Assembly (NCBI GenBank): GCA_034698045.1
Contig: JAQGAU010000091.1
Location: 1 to 42,428, forward strand
DNA from: Paramacrobiotus richtersi
Taxonomy: Eukaryota; Tardigrada; Eutardigrada; Parachela; Macrobiotidae
DNA: 42,428 nucleotides
Direction of reading: 5' to 3'
Shown: positions 1 to 12,455 of the stretch, piece by piece
How positions within the stretch are numbered: position 1 is the stretch's first letter
Layout of the letters: the number at the start of each line of letters is the position of its first letter
The notes under the pieces: generated by a model
Databases searched by the model: none
The model's input: the letters and a program-made list of their open reading frames with translations, nothing else
What the model was told of the DNA's origin: nothing
Translations under genes and position numbers: made by a program

Positions 1-203
1 CCTGAGTCAAGTACTGAAAACCTTCGTGACCTGTTTCGATGATAAAGGCACATGTTCGAACGGTCTCCGATTTACTGATTAGTTTTTTGACAATTTTGAC
101 ATTTGCAAGTGTATGAAGTGTAATTATATGAAGTGATGCTTTCGTTCCGTCACATCCTCTTTTTTTTCACATCCTCTTTATGCTGCATGATTTTCTTTTG
201 CAG

Positions 204-1389
204 GACCGGATAATTAAAGATGTCCGAGAATGGATGGATGCAGTCAACAAGATGGGGGCGGTGTGGGGGGAGAAGGGCTGGCGTCAGTTAACGTTTGTGC
301 TTCACTGGAGGTAGGCGTCTAATTAACACACTGATGCAGTATTTCGCTTCAGATGCTGCTTAGCGGCTAGAAATGTACATATCGTCAGTATTTGATATGT
401 TGATGCAAATCGTAGAGTGAGGATAGTGGGGAGTGGACCTTACAGAATCTAGCCCATCTCGTCGTGGAGGAAATCTCGACTGATTTAAACACCATGCAGC
501 GTGCGAGGCTGCGACGAATCTGCCGCCTCTTCGACGAACTTATCTGTGGAACGCGGTCCGCCAACATCTGGCTGACATACCGCGAGTGCGCCCTGGACAA
601 CGTGGGGGGTTGCTGCGGGTGCAGCGAGCAGCTCAGGCATTACCCGCTGACCGCGCCGCGCCGATTGCACCCGATTCGTCGGTAAATCTTGCAGTGTGTC
701 ACGTCCCGTACCCATGGCATGATCCTGACTGGCGCCGGGGAGTCAGAAACCCAGCGGGAGCAGAATGAAGGGTGCGTCCTGTCGCAGGTGCCGCTGCTGG
801 TGGGCATTTGCCAGCAACTGGGTCAGTGTACCGCCGATCAGGGCATGTTGTTGGTGGCTGATCAGTGCGAGGTGCAGGGCGCGGAGCAGTTCTGGGCGAA
901 TGCCAGCGCCCTGGCGACTTCCTTGGCCGGTGGCTGGTGGAAGAAGGTGCTGTTGGAGCGGTGCACGCTAACTCCCAGCCTGCCGGGGCTGGAGTTCAGC
1001 GGTGCGGTGCGCGTCGCCTCGCTGTTGGCGGATCTCGGCGCGCTGGTCGAGCGGCAGTTGCCGGCCGTGGACGTGCAGCGGACGAGGGAGTGGGTGGCGC
1101 AGGAGCTGCAGGGCCAGCTGCCCGGTCGCATCAAGCTTAAACGGGTAATTCATCAGACAGCGCTGCAGTTTCAGTGCGCATGTAATGAGTGTGACACTAT
1201 TGTCTGCAGGCGCTGCGTGAGTTCAGTACTCGGGATTCGCGGGCGGCCAACGTCTATGCCGGCTACAAATGGACCAAGGCGAATCTGGCGTCCGTGGATT
1301 CCGCTCGGCTCTCCCCACTCGCCCAGTACGCCGTCAGCCGTAATGTTCCGCCGTATAATCTCTTCCAAGAGCTCCCCGACGGATTTTAA
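204..1389 (+). CDS. 3' exons of an unrecognised protein-coding gene (partial at window start)
   Basis: I do not recognise the family. Visible exons are 204-310 (after ttttgcag, reading DRIIKDVREWMDAVNKMG..., ending in phase 2 at gtaggc), 427-681 (reading GEWTLQNLAHLVVEEIS...), 788-1144 and 1210-1389, the last ending ...LFQELPDGF and TAA. The product looks soluble and helical, with no signal peptide or membrane segment. The exons are much richer in G+C at third positions than the flanks. Exon 2 is awkward. Its start is in phase with exon 1, but the donor at 682 (tcg|gtaaat) is in phase with exon 3 only if one G is added to the six-G run at 603-608. The alternative is a GC-rich intron 602-787 with a poor gtgggg donor. 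The gene continues upstream of the window. Existence is well supported; the exon 2 end and the function are not. Confidence 0.6.
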
Positions 1390-2372
1390 ATGTCATTCCC
1401 TAAATGAAACGTGCAGATTACCGGTGGCTTAAGCACTTGTTCACTGCGCTCCTCTTTGACCAAAGTCCTTTTTCTGTTGGCACAGTTTCTCTCGTTTGTG
1501 ATAAGGCACGTTGCTGACTCCTCTTTTGGTACGGGTACGATGGTTTTTGATGAAATGGTTCTAGTATTACCTGTTTTTATTCCTTTATGCGGTGATAGTT
1601 TTGACAGATGTCCGTCGACATGTGCGTCGTGCGCATTGATCGGTGTTTATAAACTTGCTGATTGCTCAGAAGGACATTAATTTTTAAATCAACCTTTAAT
1701 ATTGTCCTGCTCATCGTATAAACTGTACCGTAAGGATACAGACTTAAGTTTAATTTGTTGTAGCTTTATATGTTGTTTTAATTGTACGAATAATATTATG
1801 TATAATTTGTGATGCATTTAACGCTGATTAGTTTCGCGAATGATATGTTAGTGGAATTCACGAAATGAATGGCCCATTAATTACGAAATTTGTAGATACG
1901 CTTGTACAAAATAGTCACACGTGAATAGCAAAAATCCGAAATGGCGAAAACGCATTATTATCAGGAAGTTGTCTATGGTAGGATCAAGGAAGCATACTAT
2001 GGTATTCAAACACGATGCCAGCCAAAGATTTTGAGGACGCAGAAGAGTCCCAGTTCATCTTGTGCTGCGCGATCGTAGTACCTAGGGGCTATACTGTAGA
2101 GTTAAGTGCATTATGGTACCATTTCTGTGCCAGTGAACATCCGCGTGTAGCCGCATAGTACTAAATGAATTTCTCTCCCATATCTTTTTTTTCATTTTTC
2201 TACTATGGTAACTTTGTTTTGCTTATTCTTACAGCTTTGAACCTGGATGTGATAATTATAGGTGTTTTTGATTTGGTGTTTTTTAGTGTACTTAATAATA
2301 TAAAGTTTTATAAATAAAATCAGAAATAATGAAACTTATAAGCGGTGATGTAATTTAGAGCTGAAAAACCCT

Positions 2373-2640
2373 GTCGATGAACGCCTTCAACGACGAATTC
2401 TTTTCCCGCATAACTGTGAAAATATTCTAAGTATGCCGCTGTTGACAGGGAAATAATCCACATAATGTAAACGTCAACGTCAATAATGTCAACGATATAT
2501 AAGGAGAGTATTGTCCGGATAAAAATCGCATAGCCGGAGCGTTTGGGTAAAACAAAATGTTCCCATAATGCTGCGTACCGTGTGATTCTCAAAAACTGTG
2601 CATTATGTGAAGCTGATTCTGTGGATATGCATTTGCCGCG
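2373..2640 (+). pseudogene. Degenerate duplicate of BCAS3 exons 2-4 with their introns
   Basis: This stretch matches 5695-5953 of the real BCAS3 gene in order: the end of exon 2 (cttcaacgacg), intron 2, exon 3 (aaggagagtattgt, then gcgtttgggtaaaa including the donor), intron 3, and the start of exon 4. Because intron sequence is included, this is a DNA-level duplication and not a retrocopy. It is broken by stops and small indels, lies upstream of BCAS3 exon 1 and cannot be part of the transcript's reading frame. Confidence 0.75.
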
Positions 2641-2645
2641 TTTCG

Positions 2646-2690
2646 TAGTGTAATGGCTCATATTCGTCAAGCATCGCGAGATGGGTTCAC
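2646..2690 (+). repeat. Dispersed A-box-type repeat, copy 1
   Basis: TAGTGTAATGG at 2646-2656 fits the RNA polymerase III A-box consensus TRGYNNARNNG. About 27 bases after it, gttcactcc is one mismatch from the B-box GWTCRANNC. This is the best candidate in the window for a degenerate tRNA-derived SINE head. Confidence 0.35.
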
Positions 2691-3843
2691 TCCGTTTGCT
2701 CAACTTGTACGTAGTGTAGTTTCACTTGTTTTTATTTTATTTGGTGAGTATTACTTAACTTTGTACTATGGGTTATTAATCATAAAATAACCACAAAATA
2801 TGATTATTTATTTTTATATGTACATATATACATCTGTACAGTACCCGTAATCTGGCATTTTTGTTTGCTGCTAACCGTTGGCCGGATACTCCGAGAATAC
2901 ATTCAGTTTAGTACTTTCTCCTGATGCAGATACTCCCCAGATAAATATTCTACATAATAAAATTCTGATCACTATCAATTGTCATTATAAAATTCAGCAA
3001 TATTCTAAATTATAAAATATTTAATAGCTAATAATAATAATATTATTATTATCTCACAAGAGCGGATAACCCGGCATTCCGGGACTTGAACATCCGGTCG
3101 AAATAATAATATAATAACTCTTTGTTGAGTTCGGAATGTTGTTTTCTTGTCCGCAATTTTCTTGGTTTGTCTGTATCCGTACATTAACATTTGTGGTTTT
3201 TTCTTGGTTTCATTGTCCTAGTGTCGATTGCACTGTTGAACAGTGCTATAAGCTGAAGTTGTATGTGTGTGTGTTTACTTTTCTGGCTGGTGGAACGTTG
3301 CACCGCTCTACCGCTCACTTGTCAGCGAAGGTCAGCGAAGGCTGTTTTATACTATTTTCTTAAATGTGTATGTTTTTATTTGTTCCCGTTGATAATTTAT
3401 TAAGTTGTTTATAATTCGTTCTCATCAGTTTGACCTGATTGAAATTCAACGGAAATAACCGAGAATCTCCTGTTAAGATTACCACATATTAGAAATCGAA
3501 TCAAAAGATTAATTACTGGAATTTAATACGATTTTTGTATGGATTTTTTAGCGTAATGGTCAACTTGCACTTGAAGGATGAATTTGTGATAGCGGCTAGT
3601 TCCGGTGGGGTGTACGTGTTAAACACGTGGTGCTGCGCTATAAATAAACAAAAATTTTGTTTTTATAAATTAATTATAAATATAATATAATACTATTAAA
3701 TACAGGGCTCTGGAATTTAATACCTGTGCATTTCACATGATTTGCAGCGGTTGGCGGGGTGAGCACTTACTACGGATTGGATATGCATACATTTACTGGA
3801 GATTTGCTGCAGACTAATGCCTCGGCGTCAACGTCGCAGAACG

Positions 3844-3854
3844 TAGTGTAATGG
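3844..3854 (+). repeat. Dispersed A-box-type repeat, copy 2
   Basis: TAGTGTAATGG followed by cat, with no B-box seen downstream. It is the same core as copies at 2646, 6233, 7689 and 32182. Confidence 0.3.
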
Positions 3855-4812
3855 CATAATTATAAAAACTACGGTAGTTTCCGCATAAAAATTATTCCAC
3901 AACGGCAGAAAAAAGTTTAACAGATTTACTTTTTTTGTTTGGAATCTGAAGTTGTTGTAAATGTTGTTTCATATGATTCATATTTAACGATCAAATTTGA
4001 GTTCTGGTTTTATTGCCTTGTGAGTGACGATTGAGCCAATGCACTACGAATGATATATAATCACACAAGTTGAAAAACAAACAGGATTGTTCCGCTTAGC
4101 GAAAGCCCTTGTCTGAAATAAGATCTGTAGTTTATGAATAAAATCATTTAAAAAATGTTAGCATTAACGCAGTGACCTTTTGCGAGATGTGGTATCAAAA
4201 ATGATAAGGAAATTATTAAAAGTTATAACCGTTGGGGGGTTAATGGTTTGACACAGCCGGCTGACCATAGATACAAGCGGAAACGAGGAGGAGCATGTGG
4301 CCCTAACAGCTGACATGTGTGCATCTCATCTGTCTTTGTTGTGCTTCATTCGCACAGTGTCAGTCAACCCTGGCTTTTCCTCTTGATTCCCTTGACGTGT
4401 ACGTATGTTTCTGGATCGAAATTTACAACCAATTTCTGCTCACGCCATTCTGCGTGGGGATAACGCGAATCCTCCCATTATCTTGATTTTTATCCTATTT
4501 TTTACGTTTTCATGGCGAACTCTGCCTTTACATAACGACACACGTGATTGATCTGATTAACCATCCAAATTACACTGAGAAAACCTGATTTTGTGTGTCA
4601 GTGTGTTGACGTGGGGCCATTAATTTCCCATTGATCATTTGTGGAAACGTATCTCTGTATCGTTTTTTCTTGTAGCATTGTTTGTTTCGAGTGGAGATTG
4701 GCTGATTATTTTTGGAATTTGTTTTTTTGTTCACTGCAGACGACACAGTTTTTTCGTGTTGATTCAGAGGGCTTGAGTTATTTTTGGGACTTATTGTGGT
4801 TGTCTCGTGGCC

Positions 4813-7800
4813 ATGTCGGGGGATGTTGCTGCGGGGAATGGCCGAGCAATTGGAACAGTTGTTCGTCCGCAAAAAGTTTCGTAAGTCATCTAGCGAAATA
4901 GTGGCAGTATTGTGCATACAGGAAAGGGTTTTAAAAGAGTCCCAGAAGAAATTTAGTTATAAATCCGTTGTTGTTGTGCTGTTTCCCCGTGCAATGGTAC
5001 ATATTCTCGGTGCAGGCTACAGGGAAGTAACGTGCTGATGTTATCAAGATTTTGTTTGTTTGCCTAAATCTGAAATTTGCAAGTGTTACGGTGTTACCAG
5101 GATATTTCGCTTTTTATTTCTTGTTCTCCAACATTCAGAACATGTTTCAGTGCGCCACTATTTTACTAAAAAAATTTCCAAATATAAACTTTCTGTCCTC
5201 TGCAATGCCAGTTGGCTGCAGCGCTAAGCGACAGTAAATCAGACGAACAATCCTTATGGTGAAACTAGCTAGTGTGGTAGCGAGAAATAAGTGGACTGCT
5301 AGAAAATGTAGCCACTGTTCTACGTTATTCCTATTTTGTCGATAGTACAGTGCACAGTCGACTGGTTGAATTGTTTAACTGGGATGGAATTTTTATTTGA
5401 TTTTTGGAATTATTATAGTGTCACGATTGCTTCTGGGCGACCACCAATTAAAGTAAAACACAGTTGCAAATTTGTAAATGGGTATTTGTTAATCAGAACT
5501 GTTCAGGCGTCCGTTAAATAAAAAGTACTGTAATTGTGTATTTATGAAGGAACGTCCAGTATCTATAGCTTTTCATCCGTCATTCATTGATTATTAATAC
5601 TTAGTCAAAACAGTACCACTTGCGAATAAACCCTCGAATTATTAGTGATGCTGCCATTTAATTTCAGGGCTGACAAGACCGTGGTGCAGAGTGTCGTGGA
5701 CTTCTTCAACGACGTTCTTCCCCAGGTAAACAATTATCCCTTAACTCCCAGTTTAATATAAACAAAATTCCAATTATTACTAAAATTTGCAGGGAAATAT
5801 CCCGCATAAAGCCAACGATAAGGAGAGTATTGTCTGGATAAAAATCGAACAGCCAGAGCGTTTGGGTAAAAGAAACATGGTACATCTTCTCCGTGGCATT
5901 GGTTGTGACAAAAACTGCATTTAATTAGGCGATATTGCGGATACGCATCTGCCGTTCTACCTGATCTTCGGTTACGCCAATGGCGTGCAAATCTGGGCAA
6001 TTGAACCGCACGGTGAGGCCTGGGAAGTGTACTCATCCCGTCATGGACCGGTCAGGACGCTGCGATTATTACCGCTCCCGGAAGAAGGTAAATGCGGCTA
6101 TTCTATAACCGTTTCCGGAGCAAACAGCTTTGGGCAATAGCTTAAACTATGGTGTATGAGATCGCCTGATTTTGCGCATTACTAACGAGTTTTACGGCGG
6201 ATTCGCTGTAATAGGTAGATTAAGGTTCATCGTAGTGTAATGGCAGATTAAATGGCTTGTCTTGGTCTTTGATTACCCGTTGGTGTTTTCTGGCCAACTT
6301 GCGTAATAGTTTCCCTTTCTTTTGTACATTTCTGCTGCTGCGCTATTTAAATACCGTGGTTTATCCAGTTGGAAATCGTTTTTTTTTCTGCTTGGCCACT
6401 GAATATTATGCACGTCATACGTAAATATTTCTTCGATAAATACCATTTGACTGTTTTAAATAAAAAAATTTATAAATAAATTAAATAAAATTATAAAGGA
6501 AATTCGAATGATAAAATTATAAATAAATAAAAAACAAAATTCCGATGTGTTTCCATTATCACACTTTACTGATTAGCGTGGTTTCTTATATGCAGCTCTC
6601 CCGTTTCTGTCGCATTTCGTACGCGGTTACATATTAGAGTCGGCATTTGTCGTTTTTTGTTGATCGTGGTTGCTTATTAGTTGCTCTGTTAAGCTCTTAG
6701 ATACTGAAAATATCGGCCACATTGCATTTATGACTTGTGAAATTTGCGACAAATTTTTTCAGGTTTGTTTTTTAATTTTTCGAGTTTGTGTTTTGCAGTT
6801 GGGGGTTCGGCGGATAATTTTGCGGACAAGCGGCCGTTGATGGCGCTGTGCGATAGTGCTCAGTCCAACAGTCAGCCCTTCACGTCCGTCAGTATTATTT
6901 CCTTGCAAACGGGTAAATCGGTCCATAATTTGAAATATCGGGCGTCTATCGAGGAGATTTACTGCAACCAAAGGTGAGCTTTAACTATTTTGGCATAATT
7001 GTTTCTGATTATTAATGTGTTTTTTTATTGTGGCAGAGTCCTTATTGTTACCTTCCCCGATCGTTTTGTTGTTATTGATGCCTGCACATTTAAAGACCGC
7101 CTTATTGTTCCTGGTAAGTGTGCGGTGTTGATTTGGAGACATTTCTTATCTTTCTGTTTGTTCGGTAGTGGTATATGTATTTGTTCCATAGGATCTTTTT
7201 AATATAATTTTCAATAGATTAGGGCGCAAACTAAAATGAGTTACGGGGAAAATGGGTGTTAAAATAAGTTAATAATAAATAAAGTAATTAATAATAAATA
7301 AATTAATAATAATAGTAGTAATAATAACAAATAAATTAAAATCAATTAATAAAATCATTATTGACGTCTTTGTTTAATAAAGCGGCTTGTATAAACATTT
7401 CTTTTGCTGCTGCACTGAGTATTGCGTTCTAATCTATTGTAGGCTTAATTCTGATGAAATAAAGGTATTATGTTTTTAGTTTGAGGTAGTTTTTTCGTAT
7501 GCTATTCTGATGTTTTTTTGCTTTAAGAAAATTTTGAAAAATTGTTGTTTATAATTTGTGTTTATTTTGTATTGTTTTTGTGTGGTATTGTAAATTGATA
7601 TGCTTTATGGAGCTTATTTTAATCACCAGCAGCCACTGAAATTGATAGTTCCAGAACGAAGCCAAGCTGTTTTACCTGCTGAACACTGTAGTGTAATGGC
7701 TGATTGAAAACTGCATTTGTCCCTCGCAAATCAGCAAGCTTGACGTTGTACTCGTATTCTATCGTGAAATAAATTAGGAAAAATGTTTTGATCGAATACG

Positions 7801-10800
7801 CTTTTTCCTTCTGAAATTAGTGATCACGAAGTGGACGAGGTGCGAGAATTGTCGAGAAAGTTTTGTTAAATCGCGAGGAACGAAAATACTAAACACCTGA
7901 TCATATGTTTTATGCTGAACAGCGTAGTGTAACGGCAGACTAGAATTCTGGAGATTCTGCATTACCGAGATATTATAATATAATATTATTGAATATAATA
8001 TTATTTGGTCCGATACATATTTTTGTATCTGTAAGTTAACACAAACCACTGGTTGATTTTCAAGAATTGTCGATCAAGTTTCTTTATTGACAGCGATCAG
8101 AATGAGTACGTCCTAAATCTTACGCTCTTGTTGTTTCTTGCATAGCCATGCTACGTACCGTATATTTGTAGTGTTACATATTACTGGCAAATTCATACTG
8201 TGTTTATTCTGTCTACTTTTGTCATTGGATAGCTTCCTTCCCTGTCCACGTGGTATCGCCGAATCCGGTGGCATTAGGAAAACGTTGGGTGGCGTACGCC
8301 GAAAGCAAAGTAGGCAAACTGTCCATTCCACATTCTTGATGTTTTATTGATGAAAGAACCGTTTAGTTGCATGATATGTATCATTCCTTGGGAGGACGCA
8401 TGATTGACGGTGTCCCGTCGTACACGGCCTCGGTGATCAGTGCCGCCAAGGTACCCTGGTTTTTTCCGCTGCTTGGGTAAATTGTCGTTAACCGGGCGGT
8501 TGTGGTGTAGACGATTCAGCAAGGCATCACCAATATCAGCGAAGTGGTGGCCAATAGCATTGCCGGGACGAAAAAGTTCCAGACCACCACGTCCGTGGCC
8601 CATGTGGCGCCCGAAGGGAAACAGGAGGGTGTGGTGACCGTGTTGGACATTGAGGCGGCCGGTGACGGCGAGGTAAAGCCTTTTATGGTATATACTTTAT
8701 GGGTTAAAAAATACACATACTACATAAAAACGAAGTTAGAAAAGTTGCATGCATATGCGACAATTACGTCTGCGGAACTGACCGTAACATACGTTCCACG
8801 ACGAAGAACTTCGAGAAAGTTGTGTATCATGAAAATGGTGAAATATTTCGGTACGAAAATTAATGTGTAATAAATAAGTTCTGGTCTCTTCTGAAAACCG
8901 GCGTTTTTTTGTGTTGCCTAAACTGGAAATGACGACAGTGCATCTTTACGGGCAAGTTTATTGTACTAAGAAGTTGTAACGGATGGCATTTACATTGTAA
9001 CTGCCAGTTTATTTGGCACTTGGTTATCGTAGTACATGGGCTAATGTTGCACGATATTGCGTCAGTGAATATTGCTCGGTATGTAGCCGTTTAGGATTAG
9101 TGTATGACCGTTAATTTGTAGCTTTACTTTTTGATTCCTTTTACAGTCGTAACTTGGCTGGGGACTTTCATGCGGGTTTGTTGTGATATGGTAAAAATTA
9201 GCGAGTCTACTTAGGTGTGTACTTTACGTAATGGAAGCGAAGTGCGTTGGACAGAAGTATCAGTTTTACTGTCCGGCTGCATTCACGAGCCGCATTTTTC
9301 CAGTGATGACTATCATTCCGGGGCATTCGTAGGTGTCACTGGACAAGGGCGGTGTGAACCGGACCGGGATCGTCGCCCACTTCCTGGCCCACTCCTCCTC
9401 CAACGTGGCCGCTTTAGCCTTCAACGTGGATGGCAGTCTGCTGTTGACGGCGTCGCAGAGCGGGCAGCATTTCCACCTGTTCCGTCTGCAGCCGCACCCG
9501 GCGGGCTCGTCCATGACGGTGGTGCAGCATCTGTACACGCTGCACCGGGGGGACACCAACGCCACGCTGCAGGATATGGCCTTTTCCCTGGATAGTCGCT
9601 GGGTGGCGGTGACGAGTCTCCGCGCCACGACACATGTCTTTCCGATTACGCCCTATGGTGGTTAGTACGCGAGCTTAATTAAAGTAGATAAGATCATAAA
9701 GTAGATAGAAAAGCGAATGCAGTAGCGATGCCAGAAAAATACGAACAGGAAAAGGAACGAAGGAAAATATTAGGATTTTACTATTATTTACTGTATACAT
9801 ATATAGTTATTGCGGCTCAGCTGGGCGCACTGCTGTATGTGGTATTCCTCTCCGCACGATTCTAAATGTTCTGCGGTTTAGTGAGGGGTTTTTACGACGT
9901 TGTGATAGTGAAAGTGTTTCAGATTAAAATTAAACTCGAAATATCTGATTGTTTGTTGCTGAAAGCTGTAGTATAATGGCTGATGAGAACGATGTCCGCC
10001 TTGTCCGCTGATATACAGTTTGATTTGTAGATTTTGGTAAATGCCCCGTAAATAGTCTTTTTCTTCACCGTATCACTGATCAGTCTTTGTTACGACAACG
10101 GGAGTGTAGGGATGTAAATTCTATTGCTGGTGAACTGTCCATGTTGCATTTAGGACCAATAACCTGCCGCACGCACGCCTCCCCCCACGTCGTCAACAAG
10201 AGCTCGCGTTTCGTCAAGAGCGCCGGCCTGGATGAACTGGAACCTGGCATCCCCAACCTCAACGGTACACCGGTCCTCAGCTCCAGTCCCAGCGCCGTGG
10301 TGGGCAGCTCCTCCCCCCGGTACACGGATACGACCCGGGTGCAAGTTCAAGCCCCGACGGCCGGCACCTACTCTCCACCCGCGCAACGGGTGCCTCATTT
10401 CCGCTCGCCGGTGATTGTCCAGCCGTTGATCCAGATCAAGCACATGGGACCCAGTAAATCGCAGAGCAATCGCACTACGGGACGGACGCAGACGGCGGCG
10501 CTGGAGACAGTCAAGGTGGCGGCGTGTTTCGCTGGTCGACGATCACGGGTGAGCGCGGTGACTGAAGCCGGTTTTTGATGAAATACAGTGTTGGTTTGTG
10601 TTTGACGAAGTACTGCTTCAAATGAAATCGTAGTGTATGGGCACCTGCGTAGGCAGCGGTTCTTGTATATAATGCGCTAAACGATCAATGCAGGCTAAGA
10701 GAGACTAGTGTTTCCTTTTATTAATTTTTATGCCAGTTCGATGTCGCCATCTTTATTGTTTCGTGGCAAAGAATCACAATATTTTTTGTATGATTTCAAG

Positions 10801-12315
10801 TATCGTAAAATTACCGGTAATAAATGCATTTGTTAACAGAGTACGAATGAACCACCTGCAGTCTGCGATGCATTACTGATTGCCACTTCCCACGGGGCGC
10901 TCGTTGAATACTCGTTACAACCGCTCCTGACCAATCTGTCCGGTGAACGAATCTCCAACGAGGCACCCGTTGGATTGAGTGTCCATGCCCAGTCGCAGTG
11001 GGTTCTCAACAGGTACATTGCCGATTACAATGGAAAGATGTACGTTATGCCGAAAAACACACTGTTGCAGGCATCTGGGTAATGCGGAATTCCTCCCGCC
11101 CTTCAACTCCACTCACCCTCTGCTAAACAGCCCAGCACTCTCCGTCGACACTCCAGACGAGAAATCCGACCCCGAACCCAGCCGGTTCCAGGAGATGAAC
11201 GCCGGGGAGAGGATCGTCAATCTGGCAGCGGCCAGTGACAATGAAATGTGGCTATCCCAAGTGGAGATCGTCACCAACGCTGGACCGGCGCGGCGGTTAT
11301 GGATGGGGCCTCAGTTCCACTTTGCACCGGTCACATCACCCGGATGTGCGACCAGTATCCCGCTAAGCAGTCTGGCGCAGGCGGAGATCATGCGGACCGG
11401 TTCGGATTGGGATTTGAGCGATTTGAAGTAACCTGCATTATCCAGCATGTTTTGATGATCTTTTACTGATGAAGCGTTTGTATTGAAGGTTGGCGAACAT
11501 GCGGATCCGTTCAGCACCGGTGAACCTCCCCGGTACATCGGGCAGTAACCACTCATTGACCATTGAGGCTGGTTCAGGTTGGTGGGGATTGAAGTGGTCC
11601 ACATGGTTTGCATGCGCATGGGAAGAGTGTGTTTGTCGTGATTTGTAGGCACATTCGATAAAGCTGTGTTTCCAGAGTATTTAACCAGGGAATCGAACAG
11701 TACCGATGATTTGCGTATCTCGGAGATTGCCGATGCCATGATGGATGCCAGTGGGCGGGATGCTGTTGACGGGATCCATACGCGATTTAGAGGTGTGTAG
11801 TTTGTACGGAAATCGGTTTTCATGTAAAGGTTTCAGCGACATCCGCAGAATTAGCGTTTCAAGCGACTGGTTTCGAAATTTTAGAACGTTGCTTACGTTT
11901 TTCCACTGAAACCGGTACGGAATGAAGTTTGTCACCATAGCATATGGAGTGTTGTATGCAAACCTGTATAAATCTAGTTGCTGAACGTTTTGTCAGGTTT
12001 TCGTTACTGCCGCTTTTCTCGAATGTGTATACCTCATGAAACGCTTCTTTGCTGCGGATAGTGTGGACATGTTTATGATTGTTGCGATCGAAACTGGAAG
12101 CGATTGATAATATGACAGAAACGCATATCGTCCATTGTTGTGTTATAGGTGGCGGCGACGTAGACGAGAGTCCGGAGGATCTGAGTGTCAGTTCGGCCGA
12201 GTCGACATTCAGCGCCGGTCACGGGACCTCGCCGCATCCCGCCGCGGTCCTCCTCGGTCCCAGTCCCATGGCCGCTGACTTTGACACCGTCTTCCCTCCT
12301 TCCAACGATTCGTAG
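4813..12315 (+). CDS. BCAS3: BCAS3 microtubule-associated cell migration factor / phagophore assembly factor 2
   Basis: Sixteen exons: 4813-4880, 5668-5725, 5793-5865, 5929-6087, 6799-6973, 7037-7113, 8233-8309, 8367-8450, 8511-8672, 9333-9660, 10154-10548, 10840-11012, 11071-11427, 11489-11577, 11649-11792, 12149-12315. They sum to 2,586 nt, giving 861 residues plus TAG with every phase matching. Human BCAS3 is slightly longer (about 913-928). Landmarks shared with the family are VVRPQKVS near the N-terminus, VVDFFNDVLPQ, the WD40 stretch GYANGVQIW (about residues 67-119), NPVALGKRWVAYAESK, GIVAHFLAH and HLYTLHRGDT (about 312-420), then the BCAS3 domain with HVVNKSSRF (from about 421) and WLSQVEIVT and RRLWMGPQFHF (about 610-728). 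The start ATG sits in an exon with a perfect gtaagt donor. In other animals BCAS3 folds as a propeller, acts in cell polarity and migration, and with PHAF1 binds phosphoinositides at the forming autophagosome. Introns 4 and 6 (about 0.7 and 1.1 kb) carry A-box-type repeats. Confidence 0.96.
6233..6243 (+). repeat. Dispersed A-box-type repeat, copy 3 (BCAS3 intron 4)
   Basis: TAGTGTAATGG followed by cag. It matches the pol III A-box consensus. No clear B-box. Confidence 0.3.
7666..7705 (+). repeat. Dispersed A-box-type repeat, copy 4 (BCAS3 intron 6)
   Basis: The core at 7689-7699 sits in a longer shared string, gctgaacac then tgtagtgtaatggctga. The same framework recurs at 7909 and 9959, so the repeat unit is at least 25 bp. 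Confidence 0.4.
7909..7940 (+). repeat. Dispersed A-box-type repeat, copy 5 (BCAS3 intron 6)
   Basis: gctgaacag then cgtagtgtaacggcaga, about 220 bp downstream of copy 4 in the same intron and the same orientation. Confidence 0.4.
9957..9985 (+). repeat. Dispersed A-box-type repeat, copy 6 (BCAS3 intron 10)
   Basis: gctgaaagc then tgtagtataatggctga. It keeps the A-box consensus with one G-to-A change from the commonest form. Confidence 0.4.
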
Positions 12316-12449
12316 CAGGATCGTCGCGTTGGCTGTTGTCCTCCACCGTGTTCTGTGTTGTTTTCGTACATTTATGATTGACTTGTAGGAAAACTATTCC
12401 AGCATGTGTAGATGTGACTATTCTTCGTGGAATAGATTGGTTTTTGTAC

Positions 12450-12455
12450 AATAAA
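12450..12455 (+). other. Polyadenylation signal for BCAS3
   Basis: AATAAA 135 bases after the BCAS3 stop codon, followed by a GT-rich stretch (cgtgttctg). This is normal placement for a short 3' UTR. Confidence 0.7.

Larger units (their letters stand above)
1390..4812. other. Intergenic region between the first gene and BCAS3
   Basis: About 3.4 kb of mostly AT-rich DNA. It holds the 3' flank of the upstream gene, a decayed copy of BCAS3 exons 2-4 (about 2373-2640), two A-box-type repeats (2646 and 3844), AT-rich runs around 3010-3115, and a weak pair of beta-propeller-like reading stretches at 3555-3835. The BCAS3 promoter and 5' UTR should lie just before 4813. I see no clear TATA box or other promoter motif there. 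Confidence 0.6.

Noticed and set aside
1411-1680. 89-codon open frame after the first gene
   Set aside because: It starts inside the 3' flank, has no splice or domain support, and its composition is like non-coding neighbours.
3050-3105. Minus-strand B-box-like gttcaagtc beside ccgg stems
   Set aside because: Only one internal box, no acceptor stem, no anticodon arm; the stems do not fit a tRNA T-arm.
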